From contig JAITGS010000046.1 of assembly GCA_031280435.1 (NCBI GenBank), forward strand, positions 16,469 through 80,468: 64,000 nt of DNA. Reading direction: 5' to 3'. The DNA comes from Tannerellaceae bacterium. Lineage in GTDB: Bacteria; Bacteroidota; Bacteroidia; Bacteroidales; Tannerellaceae. Below, piece by piece: positions 29,791-39,669 of this stretch (its first letter is position 1; the number at the start of each line of letters is the position of its first letter). Under the pieces are notes generated by a model. The model was not told the DNA's origin and searched no databases. It saw nothing but the letters and a program-made list of their open reading frames with translations. The translations under genes and the position numbers were made by a program.

Positions 29791-30216
29791 CGATTTCCGC
29801 AAGCCAAATCGATTTCATTTTTTAACGAATCAAATTTTCGCAAGCCAAATCGATTTCACTTTTGGGCAAATCAAATTTTCGCAAGCTAAATCGATTTCAT
29901 TTTTTAACGAATCAAATTTCCGCAAGCCAAATCGATTTCACTTTTGGGCAAATCGAATTTTCGCAAGCCAAATCGATTTCACTTTTGGGCAAATCAAATT
30001 TCCGCAAGCCAAATCGATTTCACTTTTGGGCAAATCGAATTTCCGCAAGCCAAATCGATTTCACTTTTGGGCAAATCAAATTTTCGCAAGCTAAATCGAT
30101 TTCACTTTTGGGCAAATCAAATTTCCGCAAGCCAAATCGATTTCACTTTGGGGCAAATCAAATTTCCGCAAGCTAAATCGATTTCACTTTTTAACGAATC
30201 AAATTTTCGCAGGCCA
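29791..30216. repeat. Tandem array, exact 41-bp unit (CGCAAGCCAAATCGATTTCACTTTTGGGCAAATCAAATTTC)
   Basis: GCAAG at 29799, 29840, 29881, 29922, 29963, 30004, 30045, 30086, 30127, 30168 and GCAGG at 30209: eleven units, every spacing 41. Confidence 0.98.
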
Positions 30217-30436
30217 ATATGCTATCCGTTATTCTTGGACAGACCTGGCGGCAAAGGCCCGGTTACATCTTTTGTATCAGCACAAATACGCTAAATTTGT
30301 AATGCATCCACAGACGCGAGACTTGTTTGAACGGCCGACTTCGGCAAATGATTATTGAGACCGGTGCAGCGTTTTGGTTGGGACAAGCATCAATTATGCG
30401 AGAAGCTTCAGATTGTGCAAGCAATTAATCCGCCGA

Positions 30437-30964
30437 ATGAACGAGCAACAACTGATAGACGGTTGCAAAAGAAATGACCGTCTGGCTCAAAAAGAGCTCT
30501 ACGATAAATACTCACGCAAAATGATGGGGGTTTGTCTGCGTTACGTTAGCGACAGAGAAACCGCTCGGGATATATTGCAGGAGGGATTCGTCAAATTGTT
30601 TACAAATGTAGATTCGTATCTGCAGGAAGGCCCGTTTGAAGCATGGATGCGAAAGGTGTTTGTTAACTCGGCCCTGGAATATTTGCGCAAGATGGACATA
30701 CTGAAAGAAGCTATATCTTTGGATCAAGCGCCTGAGGCCTCGAGCTCCTTCCATTCGGTCTTGACCGAACTAAGCGCTCAGGAACTATTAGCTATGGTGC
30801 AAGAACTGCCGGCCGGATTTCGTACGGTTTTTAACCTTTTTGCGATTGAGGGCTATTCTCACAAAGAGATAGGAGAAATGCTGGGAATTACGGAAAGCAC
30901 GTCACGTTCGCAGTACACTCGAGCAAGGCAATTATTGCAAAAGAAAATTGGGAAACTCTTATAA
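30437..30964 (+). CDS. RNA polymerase sigma factor, ECF subfamily
   Basis: DRETARDILQEGFVKLFTNVDSY, EGYSHKEIGEMLGITESTSRSQYTRARQLL; start placed at MNEQQLIDGCK. Confidence 0.93.
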   Translation: MNEQQLIDGCKRNDRLAQKELYDKYSRKMMGVCLRYVSDRETARDILQEGFVKLFTNVDSYLQEGPFEAWMRKVFVNSALEYLRKMDILKEAISLDQAPEASSSFHSVLTELSAQELLAMVQELPAGFRTVFNLFAIEGYSHKEIGEMLGITESTSRSQYTRARQLLQKKIGKLL

Positions 30965-30974
30965 GAACTACATA

Positions 30975-32201
30975 ATGAATAAAGACATAGACTCGTTTGA
31001 ACATTTGTTCAGAACTAAACTTAAAAACCTGGAAGCCGACACCTCGACGGAGGATTGGGAGCTTATTGCTGCAAAACTGACCAAAAACAAACGTCTTAAA
31101 ACATGGCAAAGATGGCGCTATGCCGCCGCTGTCATACTTATATTATTGACTGTCGGAGGAGGATGGTACTGGTCGAACCGTGTGGTCGAGCAAGATTTCA
31201 GCGTTGACAAATCCAATGGGGAATACACTCCCTACGCTCAGCCGGATATAGACAAACACGAGGATGTCTCAACTGATGACACGGACGGACAGAGCACAAC
31301 CTACGGTAATTTAGCGAAGCACATAAAATCCGCCCCTTCAATTAAAGTTGCTTTGAAGCAAATTGAGGAGGCAAATTTATCCGCAGATATAAACAGCCGC
31401 GAGCTCGCAATGAAAATAGAGCCTATGCCTGTTCCGCCTGCATATTCGCCTGTGGGTTTGCTCATTGCCGACGCCGCTGTGGCAGCCGTTGGAGTTGCGA
31501 ATATCAAAGGCAAGAAAGCGGCGCGGACGGCTCAGAAAAAATGGACGTTCGGAACAGGCTTCGGAGGAATTAACGGCGGGACTACCAACTTGGCCCCCAC
31601 CTATCTGTTGCGAAGCAGCTCCATCGAAGACCGCGACTTGATGAAGCTGAATGCGCCCGTCAATTTCAATGCGGGAACCCCTCCCCAAACTAAAATAGAC
31701 CACAAGATTCCTCTCTCTTTCGGATTTTCGATCAACAGAAACCTCAACGACAGATGGGCGCTTTCAACCGGACTGGTGTACACATTGCTCAGATCGGAAT
31801 GGGAAACCGAGGGCGAATACAGCACCCAAACCAAACAACATCTGCATTTCGCCGGAATACCGCTGGCTGTAACATATAAAATCGCCGAATGGAACAAGCT
31901 CACCTGGTACGCATCTGCGGGGGGTATGGGAGAGCTCAACTTTGCCGGGCAGGAAAAAGCAAGCCTCTACGCCGGCGACGACAAACCCTTGCAAACCAAT
32001 AACACATCCGTGCGCATGAAAGAACTGCAATGGTCGCTTAATGCGCGAACCGGACTGAACTATCCGTTGATGAAATATATAGGAGTGTTTGCAGAAGCGG
32101 GAGTTTCGTATCATTTCGACAACGGGAGCAGCATAGAGACCGTTTACAGCCAAAAGCCCTGGAACCTCAGTCCGCTGCTCGGAATACGAATAGGATTTTA
32201 A
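30975..32201 (+). CDS. Membrane protein with N-terminal TM and C-terminal outer-membrane beta-barrel-like domain
   Basis: N-terminal ...WQRWRYAAAVILILLTVGGGWYW; C-terminal barrel strands ending PLLGIRIGF. Confidence 0.75.
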   Translation: MNKDIDSFEHLFRTKLKNLEADTSTEDWELIAAKLTKNKRLKTWQRWRYAAAVILILLTVGGGWYWSNRVVEQDFSVDKSNGEYTPYAQPDIDKHEDVSTDDTDGQSTTYGNLAKHIKSAPSIKVALKQIEEANLSADINSRELAMKIEPMPVPPAYSPVGLLIADAAVAAVGVANIKGKKAARTAQKKWTFGTGFGGINGGTTNLAPTYLLRSSSIEDRDLMKLNAPVNFNAGTPPQTKIDHKIPLSFGFSINRNLNDRWALSTGLVYTLLRSEWETEGEYSTQTKQHLHFAGIPLAVTYKIAEWNKLTWYASAGGMGELNFAGQEKASLYAGDDKPLQTNNTSVRMKELQWSLNARTGLNYPLMKYIGVFAEAGVSYHFDNGSSIETVYSQKPWNLSPLLGIRIGF

Positions 32202-32240
32202 TATTATTATGTAATTATATAAATAAACTTTTTTGACTAT

Positions 32241-33041
32241 ATGAAAAATCTTCTTTTGAGCGGATGTATTGCCGCAAGTTTACTTTTACTGACTTCGTGT
32301 TTGGGCGGAGGATCGGAAATTCATACTGCTTCCGGAATGCCGGGCGTAATCAAATTAGATGCAAAGAGCGGGAAAATGCTGATCGACGCGCCCTATTTTG
32401 CTCCTTATGGCTTCTATGCTGCCGGATTAAGCGGCTCAGGCTTTTTCCCGGACGACTGTGTCCTTTTTTCCTTCTCGGTTGACTTGGGAGATCCCGAAAA
32501 TGCTGATGTCGCAACCAAGGAATATTATACCGGAACCATTGCCGAAGTGGCATCGGTAGACAAGTACAATTGCCTCGGATATAAGCTGGATACAACCGTA
32601 CTGCTCGACAATGAGCAAAAAATCGCTTATGCCGTCGACGCCAACTATGGCAGCAATGGAGGTTATGCTATTCTCATTTCCAATAAGCTATTCCTCTTTT
32701 CGGATATTACGATGATGAGCGACCAGCAAAATCAGTGGATACTTTACTGCGATGCTTCGAACTTGGAGCCCGTAAAGGATTCGTCGACCGGGCTTAATGC
32801 ATACATGTTCTACCTGCGTTCCACTTTGTCCAGAGAAGGAAAGGCTCCGGAGAAAAACAATATTGTTGTGAATGCTTTCGAGATGGGCAATATCCTGGAT
32901 CTAATTCAGAATCGTGAGAAGCAAGGCTCGCAAAGCGAGGCCATACTGCGCATTAACTTTGTAAAAGATATAAAAGACGAAGGAGAAACGCTGGTGTGGG
33001 ACAAATCCGACTTGAGAATAGTTATAGCTCGCGAGTCATAG
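32241..33041 (+). CDS. Lipoprotein, NigD-like
   Basis: Lipobox LLLLTSCLGGGSE; overall layout like Bacteroidetes NigD proteins. Confidence 0.65.
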   Translation: MKNLLLSGCIAASLLLLTSCLGGGSEIHTASGMPGVIKLDAKSGKMLIDAPYFAPYGFYAAGLSGSGFFPDDCVLFSFSVDLGDPENADVATKEYYTGTIAEVASVDKYNCLGYKLDTTVLLDNEQKIAYAVDANYGSNGGYAILISNKLFLFSDITMMSDQQNQWILYCDASNLEPVKDSSTGLNAYMFYLRSTLSREGKAPEKNNIVVNAFEMGNILDLIQNREKQGSQSEAILRINFVKDIKDEGETLVWDKSDLRIVIARES

Positions 33042-33091
33042 CCGGCAGATTAGCAGTTACCGTTACAAAGTTTGTGATTTTGGTTCTTAGG

Positions 33092-33130
33092 ACTCCCGGA
33101 GGCTACGGTTTTCGGGAGTTTTCATTTTTA
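33092..33130 (+). terminator. Rho-independent terminator
   Basis: ACTCCCG...CGGGAGT followed by TTTCATTTTT. Confidence 0.7.
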
Positions 33131-33139
33131 CCGGCGGAA

Positions 33140-34120
33140 TCAGAATTGCTCCAGGATGGCTATTCGTTTTGCTATCGGAGGATGCGTTGAGAACAGCCCG
33201 AAGAGGTTGCCGCTTCGCAGTGAGGCATCTTTCGGATCCTCTATGAAAAGCTGGGCTACGTCTTTTCGCTCTATGGCTTCCACAAGCGGGTCGCTTGCTA
33301 TTTTGCGCAGCGCCGAGGCGAGGGCCCAGGGGCGGCGGGTCATTTGCGCGGCGCCGGCGTCGGCCAGGTATTCGCGCTGCTTGGATATGGCAAATCGCAT
33401 GAGGGAGGCAAACAAATATCCTATGGCTGCAACAATGGCTACGATGAGAATGATAAAAAAGATGCCTCCGCCGTTATTCTTCTTCCGCCCGCCGCCGCCC
33501 AGAGGCATGTGCCGCAATATCCTGAAGCCGCTTTGCGCCAAGACGCTCAGGATGCCGACGAACACTATGGAGATGATCAGCACCCGGACGTCGCGGTTGC
33601 GTATGTGAGTCAGTTCGTGGGCGATGACGGCTTCGAGCTCCTCGTCGTCGAGCTTGCTGATGATGCCCGTCGTGAGGGTAACGGAATAGGTTCGGTTATT
33701 GATTCCGCCGGCAAAGGCATTGAGCGAATCGTCGTTGATAACGTTAACGGCCGGCATGCTCATTCCCTGGCTCATGCATAAGTTTTCCACCAGATTATAC
33801 ACTCTTTTGTTCTCCCTCCTCTCAAGCGGTTGCGAGCCTGTGGCGTGACTGATGATGGCCGTGTGGGAAAACCAGGCGATGACGAACCAAAGCGCCACGC
33901 CGCCGAGGACGTATGGCAGGACGGTGACGAACAGCAGGTTGATCGTTTGACCGGAATACGCGCTCTGCTCCTCGTCGTTCGACATCCAGGCGGTGCTGTT
34001 AGCAAGCAGAAAGCAGGCCAGATAAACCAGCCCGGCCATGAGGCAGGGGAAGAGGACGAGCAAACAGAGGGAACGCATGTTATTGCGCTGCCTCTGCTTT
34101 TGTATTCCGACGTATTCCAT
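33140..34120 (-). CDS. M48 family metallopeptidase (HtpX-like)
   Basis: VIAHELTHIRNRDVR zinc motif, multiple TMs. Confidence 0.92.
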   Translation of the reverse strand: MEYVGIQKQRQRNNMRSLCLLVLFPCLMAGLVYLACFLLANSTAWMSNDEEQSAYSGQTINLLFVTVLPYVLGGVALWFVIAWFSHTAIISHATGSQPLERRENKRVYNLVENLCMSQGMSMPAVNVINDDSLNAFAGGINNRTYSVTLTTGIISKLDDEELEAVIAHELTHIRNRDVRVLIISIVFVGILSVLAQSGFRILRHMPLGGGGRKKNNGGGIFFIILIVAIVAAIGYLFASLMRFAISKQREYLADAGAAQMTRRPWALASALRKIASDPLVEAIERKDVAQLFIEDPKDASLRSGNLFGLFSTHPPIAKRIAILEQF

Positions 34121-34123
34121 GCT

Positions 34124-34684
34124 TCAGAAGCGGATTTGAGGAGCCTGGTCGAGCGTAGCGCGCTGCTGGTCGCCAAGGTCGAACATCATCTCGCGCCTGA
34201 AATTGAACATACCTGCGATGATATTCGATGGAAAGGTCTGCACGGCATTGTTATATTCCCGCGTTGCGGAATTGAAATATCGCCTGACGGCCGAGAGCTT
34301 GTTCTCAAGGTCGGCAATCTCTTCCTGGAGCTGCATGAAGTTCTGGTTGGCCTTCAAGTCCGGATAAGCCTCGACGGTGATTCTCATGCCGGCAAGGGCC
34401 GATGAGAGTGCGTTTTCGGCAACGATCTTGTCGTCTATTGTGCGTGCGTTGACAGCTCCGTTGCGGGCGCTGATCACTCTGTCCAGCGTTTCTTTCTCGT
34501 GGGCGGCATAGCCCTTGACGGTTTCAACAAGTTGCGGAACCAGGTCATGCCTTTGCTTTAGCTGAACGTCAATGTCGGCAAAGGCATTCTCACGGTTGTT
34601 TCTTAGTTTAACGAGCGAATTGTACATGGATGCGATAATCAATGCCAATACAATTACAATTCCGAGGATGATTAATAGTGTCAT
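34124..34684 (-). CDS. lemA: LemA family protein
   Basis: YNSLVKLRNNRENAFADIDVQLKQRHDLVPQLVETVKGYAAHEKETL. Confidence 0.95.
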   Translation of the reverse strand: MTLLIILGIVIVLALIIASMYNSLVKLRNNRENAFADIDVQLKQRHDLVPQLVETVKGYAAHEKETLDRVISARNGAVNARTIDDKIVAENALSSALAGMRITVEAYPDLKANQNFMQLQEEIADLENKLSAVRRYFNSATREYNNAVQTFPSNIIAGMFNFRREMMFDLGDQQRATLDQAPQIRF

Positions 34685-34827
34685 TTGATAATGTGTTTAA
34701 AAGTTATTTTGCGTGGCAAATATAATGAATTTATTATCCTGCAAAAGGCCGCACTGCGAGCTGATGCGGCTTAGGGCCGCCTTTTTCGTATTTTTGCTTT
34801 CGTCAAATTATAATATATATATAATGT

Positions 34828-35820
34828 ATGGAAAAGATTTCGCTGATTGTGCCGGTTTATAACAGGCCGGACGAGGTTCGGGAGCTGCTCGAAAGCCTCA
34901 CGGAGCAAACCGCCGGAGGTTTTGAGGTCATTATCGTTGAAGACGGTTCGCAAATCAAGTGCGACGATATTGTTGCGGAATATGCCCGCAAGCTCAACGT
35001 TTCCTATTTCCTGATCGAGAACGGAGGGCCGGGGCCGGCGCGCAATTTCGGAGCCTCCCTTGCCGGCGGCGACTTCCTCGTGGTGCTCGATTCCGACTGC
35101 ATCCTGCCGCCGGGATACGTGCAGGCCGTGCGGCTGGGAGTGGAGCAAACGAAGGCCGACGTCTTCGGAGGGCCCGACCGCGCAGCAGAGCATTTCAGCC
35201 CGGTGCAGAAAGCCATCAACTACTCTATGACCTCGTTCTGGACAACAGGAGGAATACGCGGCGGACGGAAAAAGCTCGACCGCTTTTATCCGCGAAGCTT
35301 CAACATGGGCATGAAGACGGAGGTCTACCGCAAGATTGGAGGATTTGCCCGCATGCGCTTCGGCGAGGATATTGACCTCAGCATACGCCTGCACGAGGCC
35401 GGCTATCGCGTCAGGCTGCTGCCCGAAGCCTGGGTTTATCACAAGCGTCGCACCGACTGGCGCAAGTTCTACCGCCAGGTTTATAACTCAGGTATCGCCC
35501 GCATTAACCTATACAAAAAGCATCCCCATTCGCTCAAGTTCGTGCATTTGTTGCCCGCGCTTTTCACGATAGGGATGGCAGCTTGCCCGGCAGCAGCCGT
35601 TTTTTATTGGTGGAGCCTGCTGCTGCCGCTTGTTTATGCCCTGCTTGTGATGGTCGATGCCGGACTGAAGAATCGCAGCCCCAAAATCGGCCGGCTCTCG
35701 GTCGTCGCCTCATTTATACAGCTAACGGGCTACGGATGCGGCTTCATCTCGGCCGTATGGAGCAGGCTTATCTGCGGCAAAGGCGAGTTTTCGGCCTTCG
35801 ATAAAACATTCTACAAGTAA
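34828..35820 (+). CDS. Glycosyltransferase family 2
   Basis: MEKISLIVPVYNRPDEV, GPGPARNFGASLAGGDFLVVLDSDC. Confidence 0.92.
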   Translation: MEKISLIVPVYNRPDEVRELLESLTEQTAGGFEVIIVEDGSQIKCDDIVAEYARKLNVSYFLIENGGPGPARNFGASLAGGDFLVVLDSDCILPPGYVQAVRLGVEQTKADVFGGPDRAAEHFSPVQKAINYSMTSFWTTGGIRGGRKKLDRFYPRSFNMGMKTEVYRKIGGFARMRFGEDIDLSIRLHEAGYRVRLLPEAWVYHKRRTDWRKFYRQVYNSGIARINLYKKHPHSLKFVHLLPALFTIGMAACPAAAVFYWWSLLLPLVYALLVMVDAGLKNRSPKIGRLSVVASFIQLTGYGCGFISAVWSRLICGKGEFSAFDKTFYK

Positions 35821-35892
35821 GAGACCGGCCCTTGCTGCCATATCCCGACAGATGCAGCAAGCCGGCAGCACAGCTCGGATTAATCCTGAAAG

Positions 35893-35930
35893 GAAAACGG
35901 TCGCCGCAACGGCCGTTTTCTCATTTTGTG
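35893..35930 (+). terminator. Probable terminator hairpin
   Basis: GAAAACGG...CCGTTTTC followed by TCATTTTG. Confidence 0.5.
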
Positions 35931-35981
35931 CAGCGTCGTAGACAAAACCACAGATTTATGCCGTCGCATGTCCTCTTTTTA

Positions 35982-36150
35982 CCCCGGAATCTCAAGATTC
36001 CGGCTTCCGGTCTGGAGAATTTGCCCCGGAATCTCAAGTTTCCGGCTTCCGGTCTGGAGAATTGGCCCCGGAATCTCAAGTTTCCGGCCTCCTGTCCGGA
36101 GAATTGGCCCCGGAATCTCAAGTTTCCGGCTTCCTGTCCGGAGGCCGGAA
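35982..36150. repeat. Tandem array, 42-bp unit (CCCCGGAATCTCAAGTTTCCGGCTTCCGGTCTGGAGAATTGG)
   Basis: CCCCGG at 35982, 36024, 36066, 36108: all spaced 42. Confidence 0.96.
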
Positions 36151-36275
36151 CTTCGCGGTTCCGGCCTCCGGCACCATAAACGAAACCGGCCCCTCTGCGC
36201 TTTTGCAAAGGGGCCGGCTAACGGGGGGAAGAGAGCCTGCGGGATCTTACACAGGCTCTATACGTTCAGGAAAGC

Positions 36276-38816
36276 TCATTTCTCAATCTCCGCATCCTGC
36301 CTCCTGTTCTTCATCTCGCTCCACAATGAATAGCCCGCGGCGCCAAGGAGGAGCAGCAGTATGAAGAAAGAGCTGAAGGAGGAAATATTGGCGGCGGCCA
36401 CGTAGCGGTCGGGGTGGAAATAGAATACGATTATATGATCGCCGGCGGGGATGCGCATGCCGCGCAGAATCCAGTCGGCGCGGAAGTGCTCGGCCGCCTG
36501 GCCGTCTATCGTGGCCTTCCAGCCGGGCTGATAGTATATCTCCGAGAAAATGGCGAGCTGCTCGGTGGACGAGCTGCTGCTATATGTAAGCCGGTTGGGG
36601 CGATAGCTTTCGAGCCTGATGGAGGCGGCCGAGTCGGGCTGAGCTGCGAATCCCTTCAGTGAGGCCTCGAAGCGGCGGTCTACAACGGCCGTCCGGCGCG
36701 GGGCTATGCGGCTGAGGGCGGCAATCTCGGCGTCGGCGTTCTCGGCTATCTCCACTTCCGGAGCGAACCAGCAGTTGCCCATAGCGTGAGGATTGACGAG
36801 CGGCGGCTGATTCGGGTTGTATATGATGTAGCGCATGTTCAGCATGTTCAGCGACGGGCAAAGGGCGAGCACCGAATCTATATCCGCAAGGCTGCGGGCG
36901 GCCTGAAGGCTCTCTACAATGGAGCGGTACTCGCCGTCGAGCCTGTGGTCTATCAGTTCCTGATAGCGGCGCAGCTTCACGGCATGATAGCCTCCGATGG
37001 AGTGGTGGAAGTAGGACACGTCGGTGTTTTGCCACGGATTGTTGAACCCCAGAACGCGGAAGGATTCGGCCGTGTCCTTGAGGATAAACTCGTCCGCAGG
37101 GCTCAGCTTGTAGGTTTGCTCCGGGCGTTCCTTGGTGAAATTCTTGTCGCTCAGGTAGCGCCTGTCTACGCTCCAGAGATCGAGCAGTATGATGAGGCTC
37201 ACGATTATGCTGACTATGGCCGCCCCGTTCTTTGTGTTCTTCATCTTTCGCCAGAACAGATAGAGCAGCTGCGCGCCTACGGCCAGGATCAGCAGCGAGC
37301 GCAGCGCATCTTTCGAAGCCAGGCTCTGCCGGTCGGATATGAGCGCCGAGACGTACCATTCGGGCATCTGTCCCAGATAGTAATCGTCCATAGACGAGCG
37401 GAAGCTTAGCAGAAGCGAAGGAACGAGCAGAACGATCAGGCACAGGCCCGCGGTTATGCCACCGGCCCACAGCATGCCGAGCTTGAACTCCCGGTCGCTA
37501 ATCTCCCGCTTCAGCACCACCGACAGCCCCCAGATTCCTATGGCCGGAACAACCAGGCCGGGAATCACCAGCGCCATCTCCACGGTGCGAAACTTGTTGT
37601 ACAGCGGCAGATAATGGAACATGAAGTCGTTGAAGGCGCCGAAGTTCCTCCCCAGAGCCAGGAAGGTGAGGAACACAGCCCCGCCGAGCATCCACCACTT
37701 GATGGGGTTGCGCACCACGAACATTCCCAGCACAAAGAGGAAGCAGACCAGCGCTCCGAAATACACCGGCCCCGACGTGAAAGCCTTGTCGCCCCAGTAC
37801 GTGTACGACTGCACCTCGCGTCCCACCTGGGCCCCGTTTTGCTTGAGCGCCTTCACCAGCGCCGACGACGGGCCGAGCATGCCGCCCGAACTGCCTCCGT
37901 AGGCATTCGGAATCAGCAGCGTCAGCAGCTCCGTCTTGCCGTAGCTCCACTGGAAGGCATAATCCTTGTCGAGGCCCGTCGAGGCTTTTTCGACAGAGCC
38001 GTCGGAGGAGGGAGCCGGCGTCAGCTCGGACTGCCCGCGGGTGGAGTGTTGGCCCAGATCCCAGTTCTGGTACATCTGCCGCACATTAGGCAGCACGGCC
38101 AGCACTACGCAAATCGCCATCACGAGCGACACCTTGCCCCATTCCACCAGCTGCTTCTCCATAAGCGTGCGGACGGTATAGCCTGCATATACAAACAGCG
38201 CGAGCAGAACCAGGTAGTAGGTAATCTGCACATGCCCGTTCATAAGCGAAAGGGCCACGCCGAGCAGGAAGACTATCCCTCCCCAGAACAGCTTCCTGCG
38301 GAACAGCAGCATCATCCCCGCCAGCGTCAGAGGCATGTAGCCAATCACGTAGGCCTTGACTATATGGCCCGCCTCTATCACAATAATGTTATACGAAGCG
38401 AAGGCAAAGGCAATGGCGCCGCCAACGGCCAGCCAGCGGTTCACGCCAAGCACGCAGAGGAAGACGTAGAAGCAGATTAATCCCGTGAAGACCATAGCCG
38501 CATGGGTATAGCCCGGCAGCTTCAGTAGCCAATCGAGGTATACGAATGAGGGCAGCGCCGGAGCCGGATCGCCGTAACCGGGGCCGTAGGGCATGCCGCC
38601 GAACATTGCGTCCGACCAGAGGCTGAACTCGCCCGGCTCGGCCGTATCGGCGAACTTCTGCACCTGGCTGTATCCCATGCCGGAGGCCTTGATGTTGTCA
38701 CCCTGCGCTATCACTTTCCCTTCGAACACCGCCGGGGCGAAATAAATTGCAACCAGCGCCAGGAAAAAAATGACGGCTATGCCGTGAGGCACGTACTTAC
38801 TTAAGTTTCTTTTCAT
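36276..38816 (-). CDS. YfhO-like polytopic membrane protein
   Basis: MKRNLSKYVPHGIAVIFFLALVAIYFAPAVFEGKVIAQGDN, C-terminal FSEIYYQPGWKATIDGQ; start moved from 39647 to 38816. Confidence 0.85.
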   Translation of the reverse strand: MKRNLSKYVPHGIAVIFFLALVAIYFAPAVFEGKVIAQGDNIKASGMGYSQVQKFADTAEPGEFSLWSDAMFGGMPYGPGYGDPAPALPSFVYLDWLLKLPGYTHAAMVFTGLICFYVFLCVLGVNRWLAVGGAIAFAFASYNIIVIEAGHIVKAYVIGYMPLTLAGMMLLFRRKLFWGGIVFLLGVALSLMNGHVQITYYLVLLALFVYAGYTVRTLMEKQLVEWGKVSLVMAICVVLAVLPNVRQMYQNWDLGQHSTRGQSELTPAPSSDGSVEKASTGLDKDYAFQWSYGKTELLTLLIPNAYGGSSGGMLGPSSALVKALKQNGAQVGREVQSYTYWGDKAFTSGPVYFGALVCFLFVLGMFVVRNPIKWWMLGGAVFLTFLALGRNFGAFNDFMFHYLPLYNKFRTVEMALVIPGLVVPAIGIWGLSVVLKREISDREFKLGMLWAGGITAGLCLIVLLVPSLLLSFRSSMDDYYLGQMPEWYVSALISDRQSLASKDALRSLLILAVGAQLLYLFWRKMKNTKNGAAIVSIIVSLIILLDLWSVDRRYLSDKNFTKERPEQTYKLSPADEFILKDTAESFRVLGFNNPWQNTDVSYFHHSIGGYHAVKLRRYQELIDHRLDGEYRSIVESLQAARSLADIDSVLALCPSLNMLNMRYIIYNPNQPPLVNPHAMGNCWFAPEVEIAENADAEIAALSRIAPRRTAVVDRRFEASLKGFAAQPDSAASIRLESYRPNRLTYSSSSSTEQLAIFSEIYYQPGWKATIDGQAAEHFRADWILRGMRIPAGDHIIVFYFHPDRYVAAANISSFSSFFILLLLLGAAGYSLWSEMKNRRQDAEIEK

Positions 38817-38845
38817 GAGGAAGCTTGTTTTTGTTGAATTATGAA

Positions 38846-39592
38846 TTATTGCTTTGCAGATGTGAGCCTCGCCCACGAGAACCGCAGGGCGAACCACAGG
38901 TGCCGGACTATGGTAGGCAGCCTGCCGTAGTGAAGGCACATGATGCGATAGCGCTCCCGTAGCGAAGCCTTTCGGTTGGCCGTCGTGAGGCCTTCGTAGA
39001 GGTAGTTCACCAAGCGCAGCTCGGTGTTGGCAATCGTATGGGCCGCCTGCATGCAGCGGATGCACCAGTCGAAGTCGCTCGAAAAGCGGTAGCGGAGGTC
39101 GAACTCCGGCGCTATGGCCCGCCGGGCGAGGAAGGCCTGGTGCGATACCAGCATGCCGTTTCGGAAGCTCTTGGGGCTGAGCCGCCGGGGAGCCTTGAGC
39201 CGTCGGGGAGCGAAAACCCGGCCGTCGGCGTCCATCCAGTCGGTCTCGCCGTAGAGTATGTCGGGCATGTTGCCGAGCCGGGCCGCTTGGGCAATCTCGG
39301 CCACAATGTTGCCGTGGCGAATCAGGTCGCCGGCATTGAGGAACCATACGTAGTCGCCCGTGGCCCGGCGCAGGCCCTTGTTCATGGCATCGTACAGGCC
39401 GGCGTCCTTCTCGGAGATTCGGCAGGCGAAGGCATCGGCGTACCTTTCGATTATCGCCTTGGTGCCGTCGGTGGAATCGCCGTCGATCGAGATGTATTCT
39501 ATGTGCGGATACGTTTGGTTCAGAACGCTGAGTATGGTGCTTTCCAGCACCTTCTCCGCGTTGAACGTAACGGTTATGATTGAAAATTTCAT
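38846..39592 (-). CDS. Glycosyltransferase family 2
   Basis: MKFSIITVTFNAEKVLESTILSVLNQTYPHIEYISIDGDSTDGT. Confidence 0.93.
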   Translation of the reverse strand: MKFSIITVTFNAEKVLESTILSVLNQTYPHIEYISIDGDSTDGTKAIIERYADAFACRISEKDAGLYDAMNKGLRRATGDYVWFLNAGDLIRHGNIVAEIAQAARLGNMPDILYGETDWMDADGRVFAPRRLKAPRRLSPKSFRNGMLVSHQAFLARRAIAPEFDLRYRFSSDFDWCIRCMQAAHTIANTELRLVNYLYEGLTTANRKASLRERYRIMCLHYGRLPTIVRHLWFALRFSWARLTSAKQ

Positions 39593-39669
39593 GCTGAGAT
39601 ACTGTTGAAACAGTCCGGGATTCTAAAAATGCAGCCTCATCTTCCAAGGCATTTGCCTGAGATTTTCAG

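Noticed and set aside
29791-30216. Additional CRISPR arrays (41-bp repeats)
   Set aside because: There are no unique spacers; the whole unit is repeated, unlike repeat-spacer architecture.
29750-30294. Three overlapping plus-strand ORFs through the 41-bp array
   Set aside because: 3 x 41 = 123 keeps frames open through low-complexity repeats; all three frames read equally, so not coding.
34737-34796. GC hairpin plus T-tract as a terminator
   Set aside because: It lies in a divergent gap between lemA and a GT2 gene, with no upstream gene to terminate; left unassigned.
36276-39647. Single 1123-aa protein
   Set aside because: The N-terminal part is an out-of-frame reading of the GT2 gene; the true YfhO-like start is at 38816.
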